DNA of 64,000 bases, from assembly GCF_005503145.1 (NCBI RefSeq), contig NZ_SCNV01000014.1, positions 1 to 64,000 of the forward strand. Direction: 5' to 3'. Origin of the DNA: Burkholderia sp. 4M9327F10 (GTDB lineage: Bacteria > Pseudomonadota > Gammaproteobacteria > Burkholderiales > Burkholderiaceae). Positions 1 to 11,605 of this stretch are shown here, piece after piece. Each line of letters opens with the position of its first letter. Within the stretch, counting starts at the first letter, position 1. The translations under genes were made by a program, and so were the position numbers. The notes beneath the pieces were generated by a model, which worked only from the letters and a program-made list of their open reading frames with translations, ran no database searches and was not told the origin of the DNA.

Positions 1-478
1 CGCCCGCGAGGCCCGCCCACTCGGCGAGATTGCCGGGCAACGGCACGCCGAGCTGCGGCGACCAGAGCATGGTCATGGCGCCCGCCAGCGACAGCGCCGC
101 CAGCCCGGCGGCGGCCCACGTCAACCGTTCACGCAGGATGAAATGCGCAAACAGGGCGGTCCAGGCCGGGGTCAGGTAAAACAGCAGCAGCACGCGCATC
201 ACCTGGCCGTGGATCGAACCCCACACAAAACCCAGGTTGGTGACGCCGGCGGCCAGCGCGAGCGCGGGCAGCACCCAGTGCCAGCGCACCGTGGCGATGG
301 AGCGGCGGCGCACCAGCAGCACGAACAGGCACCCGGCGCCGCTCGTCAGCGCGCTCGCCGCCGTGCCGGTCACGCCGAGCGCAGCCAGCATGCGCAGCGG
401 ATACCAGATCACGCCCCATACCGACGCACCCAGCATGATGGCGAGCGTCGGCCAGCTTGTGCGAAGCCAGTTGTTCAT
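1..478 (-). CDS. EamA/DMT-family permease, 3' end cut by window edge
   Basis: The first 159 residues of an inner-membrane permease are visible; the reading frame stays open to base 1, so the C-terminal half lies outside the window. The protein starts MNNWLRTSWPTLAIMLGASVW and shows at least four or five hydrophobic segments separated by short Arg-rich loops, as in drug/metabolite transporters of the EamA type (about 300 residues, two repeats of five helices). The motif FYLTPAWTALFAHFILRE is the usual end of the third and fourth helices of an EamA repeat. Substrate cannot be told. It is transcribed away from dapC and shares the 411-base spacer with it. Confidence 0.75.
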   Translation of the reverse strand, partial: MNNWLRTSWPTLAIMLGASVWGVIWYPLRMLAALGVTGTAASALTSGAGCLFVLLVRRRSIATVRWHWVLPALALAAGVTNLGFVWGSIHGQVMRVLLLFYLTPAWTALFAHFILRERLTWAAAGLAALSLAGAMTMLWSPQLGVPLPGNLAEWAGLAG

Positions 479-510
479 TGGGCCGCGCTCCTGCTGTTTG
501 CCTGAAGGGC

Positions 511-546
511 GGTCCGAGGTTCGGTCTGAGGTTCGGTTCGAAGTTC
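511..546. repeat. Degenerate 12-bp tandem repeat, 3 copies
   Basis: Three head-to-tail units occupy 511-522 (GGTCCGAGGTTC), 523-534 (GGTCTGAGGTTC) and 535-546 (GGTTCGAAGTTC). They sit just upstream of the minus-strand permease start, so they would lie in its leader or promoter. Function is unknown. Confidence 0.7.
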
Positions 547-775
547 GCCCTGAGACTCCTGCTTGAGTCCACCCTGACGCTCACGCTGAATTCTGGTTCG
601 AAGCGCGCCGCCCCCGCACCGTGCCTCGCGGCCGGCCCTGCCCTCGACTGCCAACTGCATCATCTCTCCCAGTTTTGTTTATCCAGGCTGCCCGCCAAGC
701 CATGCGCGCCCCGCCACCCGGCGTCCGCACGCTGCCGCAAGCCTTTAGCCCGGCACGCGGCGCCGTGCGCCACGC

Positions 776-781
776 TATAAT
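776..781 (+). promoter_or_regulatory. Putative -10 element for dapC
   Basis: A perfect TATAAT lies 109 bases upstream of the dapC start. No good TTGACA-like -35 hexamer is found at the usual 16-18 base spacing, so the promoter is weak or activator-dependent, or the match is chance. In this GC-rich spacer a perfect hexamer is unusual. Confidence 0.4.
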
Positions 782-889
782 CATCGGTCCGCCGCCGCTG
801 CCGTCCAATCGTCGCACCTCAGCGATTGTGGCTACCGCGCGGGCCCGTCACCTGTCTCTGCCCGTCTTCGATCAGGCTCGATCCGCCAA

Positions 890-2122
890 GTGAACCCGCT
901 ACTCGACTCCCTCCAGCCCTATCCGTTCGAAAAGCTGCGCGCGCTTTTCAAGGACGTCACGCCGCCCGCCGGCCTGCCGCACATCAGCTTCGGCATCGGC
1001 GAACCGAAACATCCGACTCCGGCGCTGATCCGCGACGCGGTGATCGCCTCGCTCGGCGGCCTGTCGGCGTATCCGGCCACCATCGGCTCGGTGGCGCTGC
1101 GCGAGTCGATTGCCGCCTGGGTGACGAAGCGCTACAACCTGCCGCCGGTCGACCCGGCCACTGAGGTGCTGCCGGTCGCCGGTTCCCGCGAGGCGCTGTT
1201 TGCGCTTGCGCAGACCGTGATCGACCCGCAGCGAAATGCGGCGGGCGAGCCAGCGATCGTACTCTGCCCGAACCCGTTCTACCAGATTTATGAAGGCGCC
1301 GCCCTGCTGGCCGGCGCCCAGCCATACTTTGCCAATAGCGATCCGGCCCGCAATTTTGCCTGCGATTATGCGGCGATCCCGGCAGAGATATGGGCGCGCA
1401 CCCAGCTGCTCTACGTCTGCTCGCCGGGCAATCCGACCGGCGCGGTGCTGACGCTCGAAGACTGGCGCGAACTGTTCGCGCTGTCCGACCGCTATGGTTT
1501 CGTGATCGCCTCCGACGAGTGCTACTCGGAGATCTATTTCGACGAAGCCAAACCGCCGCTCGGCGCACTGGAAGCGGCGCACCGGCTCGGCCGCGGTTTT
1601 GAGCGCGTCGTGATGCTCTCCAGCCTGTCGAAGCGCTCGAATGTGCCCGGCATGCGCTCGGGGTTCGTGGCGGGCGACGCGGCCATCCTCAAGCAGTTCC
1701 TGCTATACCGGACATACCACGGCGCCGCCTTGTCGACTGTCTATCAGGCTGCGAGCATCGCCGCCTGGAACGACGAAGCGCATGTGCGCGAGAACCGCGC
1801 CAAATACGTGCAGAAGTTCGCCACCGTCACGCCGATGCTGGCCGAGGTGCTCGACGTGCGTCTGCCGGATGCCGCCTTTTATCTGTGGGCCGACGTTTCG
1901 CGCACGGGCCTCTCCGATACCGAGTTCGCCCAGCGCCTTTACGCCGACTATAATGTGACGGTTCTGCCGGGCTCGTATCTGGCGCGCACTGCGCACAACA
2001 CGAACCCCGGCCGCAATTTCGTGCGCCTTGCGCTTGTCGCGGATGTCGACGAGTGCACTCAGGGCGCGCAGCGGATCGTCGACTTTTGCCGTGGGCTTGC
2101 GAGCAAGTCACACGCCCAGTAA
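890..2122 (+). CDS. dapC: N-succinyldiaminopimelate aminotransferase DapC
   Basis: PLP-dependent class I/II aminotransferase of 410 residues that makes N-succinyl-L,L-diaminopimelate from the keto acid and glutamate in the succinylase branch of lysine and peptidoglycan-precursor synthesis. The Schiff-base lysine is Lys248 in SLSKRSNVPGMRSG; CSPGNPTGAVL and SDECYSEIY are the substrate and cofactor-binding motifs of fold-type I aminotransferases. The start is GTG at 890, giving MNPLLDSLQPYPFEKL, the typical DapC N-terminus. dapD follows 57 bases downstream on the same strand and the two consecutive pathway genes are very likely cotranscribed. Confidence 0.93.
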   Translation: MNPLLDSLQPYPFEKLRALFKDVTPPAGLPHISFGIGEPKHPTPALIRDAVIASLGGLSAYPATIGSVALRESIAAWVTKRYNLPPVDPATEVLPVAGSREALFALAQTVIDPQRNAAGEPAIVLCPNPFYQIYEGAALLAGAQPYFANSDPARNFACDYAAIPAEIWARTQLLYVCSPGNPTGAVLTLEDWRELFALSDRYGFVIASDECYSEIYFDEAKPPLGALEAAHRLGRGFERVVMLSSLSKRSNVPGMRSGFVAGDAAILKQFLLYRTYHGAALSTVYQAASIAAWNDEAHVRENRAKYVQKFATVTPMLAEVLDVRLPDAAFYLWADVSRTGLSDTEFAQRLYADYNVTVLPGSYLARTAHNTNPGRNFVRLALVADVDECTQGAQRIVDFCRGLASKSHAQ

Positions 2123-2179
2123 CGCTCGGCACCCCTCTTCCTCCGACTTCAACTCTTCAATCCACGTTAAGCCACGAAT

Positions 2180-3007
2180 ATGTCGCAACAACTTCAGCAG
2201 ATCATCGATAACGCCTGGGAAAACCGCGCAGACCTGTCGCCGAAGGCCGCCCCCGCCGACGTGCGCGAGGCCGTCGCACACGCCATCGAACAACTCGACA
2301 AGGGTGCACTGCGCGTCGCCGAGAAAAAAGACGGTGATTGGGTCGTCAATCAATGGCTGAAGAAGGCCGTGCTGCTGTCGTTCCGCCTGGAAGACAACGC
2401 GCCGATGCCGGCTGGCGGCTACTCTCAGTTCTACGACAAGGTGCCCTCGAAGTTCGCCAGCTACACCGCTGAAGACTTCGCCGCCGGCGGCTTTCGCGTC
2501 GTGCCGCCGGCCATCGCGCGCCGCGGCTCGTTCATCGCGAAGAACGTCGTGCTGATGCCGTCGTACACCAACATCGGCGCGTACGTCGACGAAGGCACGA
2601 TGGTCGACACGTGGGCCACCGTCGGCTCGTGCGCGCAGATCGGCAAGAACGTCCACCTGTCGGGCGGCGTGGGCATCGGCGGCGTGCTGGAGCCGCTGCA
2701 GGCCAACCCGGTCATCATCGAAGACAACTGCTTTATCGGCGCGCGTTCGGAAGTCGTGGAAGGCGTGATCGTCGAAGAAAACTCGGTGATCTCGATGGGC
2801 GTGTACCTCGGCCAGAGCACCAAGATTTACGACCGCGAAACCGGTGAAGTCACGTATGGCCGCATCCCGGCCGGCTCGGTGGTGGTGGCGGGCAACCTGC
2901 CGTCGAAGGACGGCTCGCACAGCCTGTACTGCGCCGTGATCGTCAAGAAGGTCGACGCGAAGACGCGCGCCAAGGTCGGTCTGAACGAGCTGCTGCGAGG
3001 CGACTGA
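2180..3007 (+). CDS. dapD: Tetrahydrodipicolinate N-succinyltransferase DapD
   Basis: This 275-residue protein transfers succinyl from succinyl-CoA to tetrahydrodipicolinate, the step before DapC. The length matches the family (E. coli 274). After an alpha-helical N-terminal domain comes a left-handed beta-helix with hexapeptide repeats (roughly residues 110-220), visible as [23 protein letters not shown] and [15 protein letters not shown]. Acts in the cytosol as a trimer in known relatives. Its TGA stop shares one base with the ATG of the next gene (TGATG at 3005-3009), so translation is probably coupled. Confidence 0.95.
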   Translation: MSQQLQQIIDNAWENRADLSPKAAPADVREAVAHAIEQLDKGALRVAEKKDGDWVVNQWLKKAVLLSFRLEDNAPMPAGGYSQFYDKVPSKFASYTAEDFAAGGFRVVPPAIARRGSFIAKNVVLMPSYTNIGAYVDEGTMVDTWATVGSCAQIGKNVHLSGGVGIGGVLEPLQANPVIIEDNCFIGARSEVVEGVIVEENSVISMGVYLGQSTKIYDRETGEVTYGRIPAGSVVVAGNLPSKDGSHSLYCAVIVKKVDAKTRAKVGLNELLRGD

Positions 3008-3372
3008 TGGCACGCGCCAACAAGACGGTCGTGTACGGCATCCCGAACTGCGACACCGTGAAGAAGGCCCGCGTGTGGCTGGAAGAACATGGCGTCGAGT
3101 TCGAGTTTCACGATTTCAAGAAGGCCGGCGTCACGGCGCCGCTCGTGCAGGACTGGCTGAAGGACGTCAAGCTCGACGCCCTGCTGAACCGCCGCGGCAC
3201 GACCTGGCGCGGTCTGTCCGACGACATGAAAGCCGCTGCGGACACCGAATCGGGTGCGATCGCGCTGATGATCCACAAGCCTTCGGTGATCAAGCGGCCG
3301 GTGGTGGCCGTCAACGGGCGGGTCAAGACGCTCGGCTTTTCCGCGGACGAGTACGAGAGCCTGTTCGCCTGA
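3007..3372 (+). CDS. ArsC/Spx-family (YffB-like) thioredoxin-fold protein
   Basis: A 121-residue member of the arsenate reductase/Spx family. Cys15 in GIPNCDTVKKA is the only conserved redox cysteine and is followed by a Lys four residues on, as in YffB. The later RRGTTWRGL segment is also characteristic of the YffB branch. Real arsenate reductases need additional arginines that I do not see in the expected places, so a glutathione-linked reductase role is more likely than arsenic resistance. It is translationally coupled to dapD, a neighbourhood common in proteobacteria (dapD-yffB-dapE), but its connection to lysine synthesis is not explained. Confidence 0.85.
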   Translation: MARANKTVVYGIPNCDTVKKARVWLEEHGVEFEFHDFKKAGVTAPLVQDWLKDVKLDALLNRRGTTWRGLSDDMKAAADTESGAIALMIHKPSVIKRPVVAVNGRVKTLGFSADEYESLFA

Positions 3373-3374
3373 AG

Positions 3375-3426
3375 TTTGCGTGACCTTTGCGTGACCTTTG
3401 CGTGACCTTTGCGTGACCTTTGCGTG
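3375..3426. repeat. 11-bp tandem repeat, about 4.7 copies
   Basis: The unit TTTGCGTGACC repeats exactly at 3375, 3386, 3397 and 3408, followed by a partial fifth copy (TTTGCGTG, 3419-3426). It begins three bases after the stop of the Spx-like gene and precedes the terminator hairpin at 3487. Perfect identity of the copies suggests recent slippage or selection. Confidence 0.95.
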
Positions 3427-3458
3427 CTTTTGCCCTGGCGCAAGACCGGCGCCCGTAG

Positions 3459-4691
<1,233 letters not shown>

Positions 4692-4736
4692 CGTCGTAGT
4701 GCGAACCCGTCAAACCCGCCAAGGACACCCCTCTCG

Positions 4737-5621
4737 ATGACGCTCCCGTTTTCCACCGTCCGCGACCTGCTGCGTTTTGCAGTGACGCGCTTTAACCAGG
4801 CCGAACTGTCGTTCGGCCATGTCTCGGCCAACGCGTACGACGAAGCCGCTTACCTCGTGCTGCACTCGCTGCATCTGCCGCTCGATCTGCTCGAGCCGTT
4901 TCTCGATGCGAAGCTGACCGCGGCCGAAATCGACACCGTTCTGAGCGTGATCGAGCGGCGTGCCACCGAGCGCGTGCCGGCGGCCTATATCACCCAGGAA
5001 GCGTGGATGCACGGTTTCCGCTTCCACGTGGACGAACGCGTGATCGTGCCGCGCTCGTTTATCGGCGAGCTGCTGCAGGACGGCCTGCAACCGTACGTCG
5101 AAGATCCCGAGCAGGTTGGCGCCGTGCTCGAGCTATGCACCGGCTCCGGGTGCCTCGCGATTCTCGCGGCGCACGCCTTCCCGAACGCCGACGTCGACGC
5201 AGTGGACCTCTCAAAACCGGCGCTCGAAGTGGCCACGCGCAACGTGGACGAATACAAACTCGACGACCGCATCGCGCTGTTCGAGGGCGACCTGTTCACC
5301 CCGCTGCCCGAGCGCCGCTACGACGTGATCATCACCAACCCGCCGTACGTCAACGCGGAATCGATGGCGGCGCTGCCGCCCGAGTACAGGCATGAGCCCG
5401 AAATGGCGCTGGCAGGCGGCGCGGACGGCATGGACATCGTGCGCCGCATCATCTCGCAGGCGCGCAACTGGCTGACCGACGACGGCGTGCTGGTGGTGGA
5501 AATCGGCAACGAGCGCGCCAATGTGGAAGCGGCGTTCGGCGGCCTCGACCTCGTGTGGCTGTCGACCAGCGCCGGCGACGACAACGTGTTCCTGATCCAG
5601 GCGGCCGATTTGCCTGGCTGA
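4737..5621 (+). CDS. prmB: Ribosomal protein L3 glutamine N5-methyltransferase PrmB
   Basis: SAM-dependent methyltransferase of the HemK/PrmB family, 294 residues. It methylates the amide nitrogen of a glutamine in large-subunit protein L3. The SAM-binding motif is VLELCTGSGCLAI (about residue 130) and the catalytic NPPY tetrapeptide lies near residue 200 in DVIITNPPYVN. The N-terminal helical domain starts TVRDLLRFAVTRFNQAELSFGH, which separates PrmB from PrmC. A purine-rich AAGGACACCC lies just before the ATG. It is probably cotranscribed with dapE, as in many Burkholderiales. Confidence 0.92.
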   Translation: MTLPFSTVRDLLRFAVTRFNQAELSFGHVSANAYDEAAYLVLHSLHLPLDLLEPFLDAKLTAAEIDTVLSVIERRATERVPAAYITQEAWMHGFRFHVDERVIVPRSFIGELLQDGLQPYVEDPEQVGAVLELCTGSGCLAILAAHAFPNADVDAVDLSKPALEVATRNVDEYKLDDRIALFEGDLFTPLPERRYDVIITNPPYVNAESMAALPPEYRHEPEMALAGGADGMDIVRRIISQARNWLTDDGVLVVEIGNERANVEAAFGGLDLVWLSTSAGDDNVFLIQAADLPG

Positions 5622-5761
5622 CATGCCAGGCTGATTTGCCACATTAATTTGCCTGAGCGAACCCGACCACAACGCGGACGGGTTCGGTAAGATGAGCGCG
5701 ATCGACTTCCCTGCCCCCAATACTGGGTGGCCGGGAAGCGCATTGAAAAACCTGCGCGCCT

Positions 5762-7201
5762 ATGCAATTTGATTTACTTCATATCGCCCCGCTCGTTGCC
5801 CTCGCCCATGTGCTGGGCGTGATCGCGGCGTGCCATGCCATCCTGAACACGCGCACCTCGCAAGGCGCGGTCGCCTGGGCGGTCTCGCTGGTGGCGATGC
5901 CGTATCTGACGCTGGTGCCGTATCTGTTTCTCGGCCGCAGCAAGTTCCAGGGCTACGCCGACGCGCGCCGTCTCGAGAACGAATCGCTGCGCACCCAGGC
6001 GCATCCTCACGCCTGGGACGAACAGGCCTCCTCGGCCGGCCACCCGACCGAGGCGCTCGGCCACCGGCTGGTGCGCTCGCTCACCCACCTGGGCGGCATG
6101 CCCTTCCTGCCCGGTAATACAGTGCGCACGCTGGTGAACGGCGAAGCGACCTTCGCCGCGATCCTCGAAGCGATCGATCAGGCACGCCGCTACATCATCG
6201 TGCAGTTCTTCATCGTGAAAGACGATGCGCTCGGCGAGATGCTTAAGGACGCCCTGCTCGCCAAAGCCGCGCAAGGCGTGCGTATCTATTTCCTGTACGA
6301 CAGTATCGGCAGCTTCGACCTGCCGCACAGCTACGTGACCAAGCTGCGCGCGGGCGGCGTGGAAGTGCATCCGTTTGCCACCAACCGCCGCTTCGTCAAC
6401 CGCTTCCAGCTCAACTTCCGCAATCACCGCAAGATCGTTTCGGTGGACGGCGAGCGCGCGTTCGTGGGCGGCCATAACGTGGGCGTGGAATATCTCGGCG
6501 CCAAGCCGCCTCTTTCGCCGTGGCGCGATACGCATATCGAGGTGCGCGGCCCGGTGGTCGCCAGCATCCAGTTCGTCTTCACCGAAGACTGGTACTGGGC
6601 CACCCAGACCCTGCCTGCGCTCGACATGCCGCCGCACCAGCCGACCGATCAGGGCATGCATTGCATCGTCATGCCTACCGGTCCGGCCGACAAGCAGGAG
6701 ACCTGCTCGCTATTCTTCGTCGAGGCGATCAACGCGGCGCGCGAACGGATCTGGATCACCACGCCCTACCTCGTACCGGACGAAGCGGTGTTTTCGGCAC
6801 TGCGTCTTGCGGTGCTGCGCGGTGTGGACGTGCGCATTCTGATTCCAAGCCGGCGCGATCACTACGTGGTGTTCGAGGCGTCGAAGCTGTACGCCTACGA
6901 TTCAGTGCGCGCGGGCATCCGGATCTTCCGCTACCGGCCCGGCTTCCTGCATCAGAAGGTCGTGCTGATCGACAGCGTGGCGGCCGCGATCGGCAGCGCG
7001 AATCTCGACAACCGCTCGTTTCGCCTGAACTTCGAGATCATGGTGCTGACAGTGGACCGCGGCTTTGCGGCCGAGGTCGAAGCGATGCTCGAGCGCGACT
7101 TTGCCGAAGCCTATGAGATCGACCGCAATGAGTACCGCCGGGCGCCCGCGTTCAGGCGCGTGACCATGCACGTCGCCCGACTGTTCGCGCCGATTCTTTA
7201 G
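5762..7201 (+). CDS. cls: Cardiolipin synthase (phospholipase D family)
   Basis: Inner-membrane enzyme of 479 residues that condenses two phosphatidylglycerols to cardiolipin and glycerol. Two N-terminal membrane segments (about residues 5-25 and 38-58) are followed by two HKD motifs: NHRKIVSVDGERAFVGG near residue 222 and LHQKVVLIDSVAAAIGS near 397, each with the His, Lys and Asp in place. Length matches ClsA (486 in E. coli). It stands alone: 140 bases separate it from prmB, and the next gene converges on it 19 bases away. Confidence 0.92.
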   Translation: MQFDLLHIAPLVALAHVLGVIAACHAILNTRTSQGAVAWAVSLVAMPYLTLVPYLFLGRSKFQGYADARRLENESLRTQAHPHAWDEQASSAGHPTEALGHRLVRSLTHLGGMPFLPGNTVRTLVNGEATFAAILEAIDQARRYIIVQFFIVKDDALGEMLKDALLAKAAQGVRIYFLYDSIGSFDLPHSYVTKLRAGGVEVHPFATNRRFVNRFQLNFRNHRKIVSVDGERAFVGGHNVGVEYLGAKPPLSPWRDTHIEVRGPVVASIQFVFTEDWYWATQTLPALDMPPHQPTDQGMHCIVMPTGPADKQETCSLFFVEAINAARERIWITTPYLVPDEAVFSALRLAVLRGVDVRILIPSRRDHYVVFEASKLYAYDSVRAGIRIFRYRPGFLHQKVVLIDSVAAAIGSANLDNRSFRLNFEIMVLTVDRGFAAEVEAMLERDFAEAYEIDRNEYRRAPAFRRVTMHVARLFAPIL

Positions 7202-7220
7202 CTGCGGGTCCGGCAGCCGG

Positions 7221-7700
7221 CTACAGCAGCTTGCCGATCTCGTCGGCAATCGCCTCAGGCTTCGTCACCGGCGCGTAGCGTTTGACGACCGTACCGTCGC
7301 GGCCCACCAGAAACTTGGTGAAGTTCCATTTGATGGCCTCGAGCCCCAGCAGACCCGGCGCCTCGCCGGTCAGATAGCGGTACAGCGGATGGGCATTGGC
7401 GCCGTTCACGTCGATCTTGTCGAACAGCGGGAAGGTCACGCCGTAATTCTTCTCGCAAAAGCTGCCGATCTGCGCCGCATCGCCCGGCTCCTGCTTGCCG
7501 AACTGGTTGCAGGGGAAACCGAGAATCTCGAAGTCACGGCCCGCGTAGGTTTCGTACAGCTTCTGCAGGCCGGCGTATTGCGGCGTGAAACCGCATTCGC
7601 TCGCCGTATTGACGATCAGCAGCACTTTGCCGCGATATTGCTCCAGGCTGACTTCCTCGCCGCCCAAAGTGCGCGCCGAGAATGAATAAACCGATTCCAT
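7221..7700 (-). CDS. Glutathione peroxidase family protein
   Basis: Thiol peroxidase of 159 residues, the BtuE/GPx type. The peroxidatic cysteine is Cys36 in NTASECGFTP; GFPCNQFGKQEP (Cys63) and WNFTKFLV supply the Gln, Trp and Asn of the catalytic tetrad and the possible resolving cysteine. It has Cys rather than selenocysteine and no signal peptide, so it should act on hydroperoxides in the cytosol, probably with thioredoxin or glutathione as donor. It is a single gene divergent from the ABC-F ATPase and convergent with cls. Confidence 0.92.
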   Translation of the reverse strand: MESVYSFSARTLGGEEVSLEQYRGKVLLIVNTASECGFTPQYAGLQKLYETYAGRDFEILGFPCNQFGKQEPGDAAQIGSFCEKNYGVTFPLFDKIDVNGANAHPLYRYLTGEAPGLLGLEAIKWNFTKFLVGRDGTVVKRYAPVTKPEAIADEIGKLL

Positions 7701-7835
7701 GTGTTCTCCCCTGTCGAGCGGAGTTCGCGTTTTAGCGCGCTACCCCGGTTCCATGCGATGTAGTGACCCAAAGGAGTCAGTCTAAGCGAAAAGCCGCTCT
7801 CGCACAGTCGGCCGAACGGCCGATCCCCAAGCCCA

Positions 7836-7854
7836 GCCCGGCGAAGCGCCGGGC
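7836..7854. other. Strong GC hairpin upstream of the ABC-F gene
   Basis: GCCCGGCG and CGCCGGGC form a perfect 8-bp stem with an AAG loop, 40 bases before the GTG of the ABC-F gene. There is no T run after it. ABC-F genes are often controlled by leader structures, but this may equally be chance in a GC-rich spacer. Confidence 0.45.
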
Positions 7855-7893
7855 AGTCTAAAATAGCGTTTTTCCCAAGCCGGCCTTCTTTTT

Positions 7894-9849
<1,956 letters not shown>

Positions 9850-9919
9850 CAGCGCGTCATACGTGGCCGCGCCAGCTGCACCGGCATCAACGGGCGTTTT
9901 CCAAAGAGAGAGGTTGGCA

Positions 9920-11101
9920 TTGACGTCTCCCGCTGCATTGCAAGGCCTTCGTGTACTTGACCTGACGCGTCTGTTGCCCGGCCCGGTCGCGGCGCTACGC
10001 CTCGCGGAAATGGGCGCGGACGTGCTGAAGATCGAAGCGCCCGGCGCCGGCGACCCCACCCGGACAATGCTGCAGGCGTCGAGCGATCGCGTCGCCGGCC
10101 GCCCCGGCGTGTTCTACCGCATGGTCAACCGCGGCAAGCGCGAAACGCGCCTCGACCTCAAGTCCGAAGCGGGCCGCACCGTGCTGCGCGCGCTGGCGCG
10201 CGAAGCCGACGTGCTGATCGAGAGCTTCCGGCCCGGCGTGATGGAGCGCCTCGGCATCGGCTACGAAGCCCTGAGCGCGCTCAATCCCAAGCTCGTCTAC
10301 TGCGCGATCACCGGCTATGGATCGACGGGGCCGTTCGCCAGTCAGGCCGGCCACGATCTGAACTACATCGCCTACGCGGGTGTGCTCGAGCAACTGGCGA
10401 GCCGCGACGGCGCGCCGATCCTGCCGAACTTTCAGATTGCCGACCTGCTCGGCGGCGCGGCGAGCGCGGTCGCGCAGATTCTCGCGGCGCTGTGGCATGT
10501 GGCACGCGGCGGCAATGGCCGCTTCGTCGATGTGTCGATGTCGCACATCACCCACGCCAACAATTTTCTGGCGCACGTCTCGCTCGCCAATGACGGCGCA
10601 GCGCCACCGGCAGGCGGTGGCCTGCTCAACGGCGGTGTGCCCTGCTACAACCTGTATCGGACCCGGGACGGCCGCTGGCTCGCGGTCGCGGCGCTCGAAC
10701 TGAAGTTCTGGGAAACGCTGTGCTACGCGCTCGATCGCCCCGAATGGGCGTTCCGGCACTGGAGCGTCGGACAGGCCATCGGCGGCCCGGATGCGGTGGC
10801 GCTGATGCAGGACATGACCGGCCTGATCGCCAGCCGTCCGCTGGAAGATTGGGTAAGGTTACTGGAGCCGCTCGATTGCTGCGTCTCGCCGGTGCTCACC
10901 CCGGCAGAGGCCGCGCAGCATCCGCTTTTCAATCCGCAGGCTGAGGCCGAGGTCGACGCGAGCGCCCAGGTGAACGACGAAGCGCACGGAGCGCAGAAAG
11001 TGCACAAAGCGCACAAAGCGTACGAAGAGGCCGATGAGGCCAACAGAGGCAACCGGGCCGATGGAGCGCCCGATGCCGGCGAGGCCGGCCGGCCTCAATA
11101 G
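9920..11101 (+). CDS. CaiB/BaiF (class III) CoA-transferase or racemase
   Basis: About 393 residues. The fold signature runs LQGLRVLDLTRLLPGPVAA at the N-terminus and GHDLNYIAYAG in the middle, where the Asp is the catalytic residue; this version resembles alpha-methylacyl-CoA racemases. The open frame starts inside the previous gene, but a TTG at 9920 has an AGAGAGAGG ribosome binding site seven bases upstream and begins the family N-terminus (MTSPAALQGL), so I use it. The last ~45 residues are not part of the family: they include a 9-base tandem repeat and end in an Ala/Gly/Asp-rich tail. Substrate is unknown. Confidence 0.82.
   Translation: MTSPAALQGLRVLDLTRLLPGPVAALRLAEMGADVLKIEAPGAGDPTRTMLQASSDRVAGRPGVFYRMVNRGKRETRLDLKSEAGRTVLRALAREADVLIESFRPGVMERLGIGYEALSALNPKLVYCAITGYGSTGPFASQAGHDLNYIAYAGVLEQLASRDGAPILPNFQIADLLGGAASAVAQILAALWHVARGGNGRFVDVSMSHITHANNFLAHVSLANDGAAPPAGGGLLNGGVPCYNLYRTRDGRWLAVAALELKFWETLCYALDRPEWAFRHWSVGQAIGGPDAVALMQDMTGLIASRPLEDWVRLLEPLDCCVSPVLTPAEAAQHPLFNPQAEAEVDASAQVNDEAHGAQKVHKAHKAYEEADEANRGNRADGAPDAGEAGRPQ
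10982..11026 (+). repeat. In-frame 9-bp tandem repeat in the CoA-transferase tail
   Basis: Five units of nine bases, GCGCACGGA, GCGCAGAAA, GTGCACAAA, GCGCACAAA and GCGTACGAA, lie in frame and encode AHG-AQK-VHK-AHK-AYE. They fall in the C-terminal extension beyond the conserved transferase fold. Confidence 0.8.
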
Positions 11102-11200
11102 ACGCACGCTTCGGATACGGATGCGGAAAGCACCGCAAAGACAATGCGAGGGCACTGAACGCGCTTCAGGCCACCGCAGCGCTCGTGCAGCCAGCATCGC

Positions 11201-11464
11201 CTAGCGCCGTGGCAAAGTCTGCCGCGGCGCCCGCTCGTCGTCGTACAGCATGTATTTGCGGCCTTCGACATGGCGGTCGATGGTGGCGCGGACTTCGTCG
11301 GGCGTGACGTTTTCAGCAACGACGCGCCGCGAAATCTGGCCAGTCGTATCGATCCATTCGACGATCCGGCACGCGCCGCCCCAGGGCTGACGGATGGGTG
11401 CGGAGACTCGGCAGCCGCGCACCAGCATGGGACGCTCGGTCACGGTTTCATAAGACTGTTTCAA
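11201..11464 (-). CDS. Small conserved protein, possibly DUF2866
   Basis: An 87-residue protein, MKQSYETVTERPMLVRGCRV and onward, with a mixed hydrophobic and charged composition unlike a shadow frame, and a basic C-terminal tail (APRQTLPRR). I associate it with a small Burkholderia family of unknown function (DUF2866), from memory only. The WGGACRIVEWID and GRKYMLYDDE segments look like beta strands. No signal peptide or membrane segment. It is a single gene on the minus strand, 141 bases downstream of the radA stop. Confidence 0.6.
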   Translation of the reverse strand: MKQSYETVTERPMLVRGCRVSAPIRQPWGGACRIVEWIDTTGQISRRVVAENVTPDEVRATIDRHVEGRKYMLYDDERAPRQTLPRR

Positions 11465-11605
11465 GGCGCGATCCTTTTCCGCTTGAGAGGGATGGCAGAC
11501 CCGCCCAGCTTAGGGAATACGCGTGTTGCGTTGGTTACAGCCTTGACCCAGTTATTTACGGAGCATTACGCGGCGCTTGCTGCAAAAATGCCCGCCGGAC
11601 GACGC

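Larger units (their letters stand above)
479..889. other. Intergenic region between the permease and dapC
   Basis: These 411 bases between two divergent genes hold no convincing gene. Short reading frames exist in several phases but are Arg/Pro-rich in the way of GC-rich shadows. Two things stand out: a degenerate 12-base tandem repeat at 511-546 and a good -10 hexamer (TATAAT) at 776-781. Confidence 0.6.

Noticed and set aside
2108..3013. 301-residue minus-strand frame opposite dapD
   Set aside because: It is His/Arg/Val-rich and mirrors the codon pattern of dapD; the plus-strand frame is a clear family member with a coupled neighbour.
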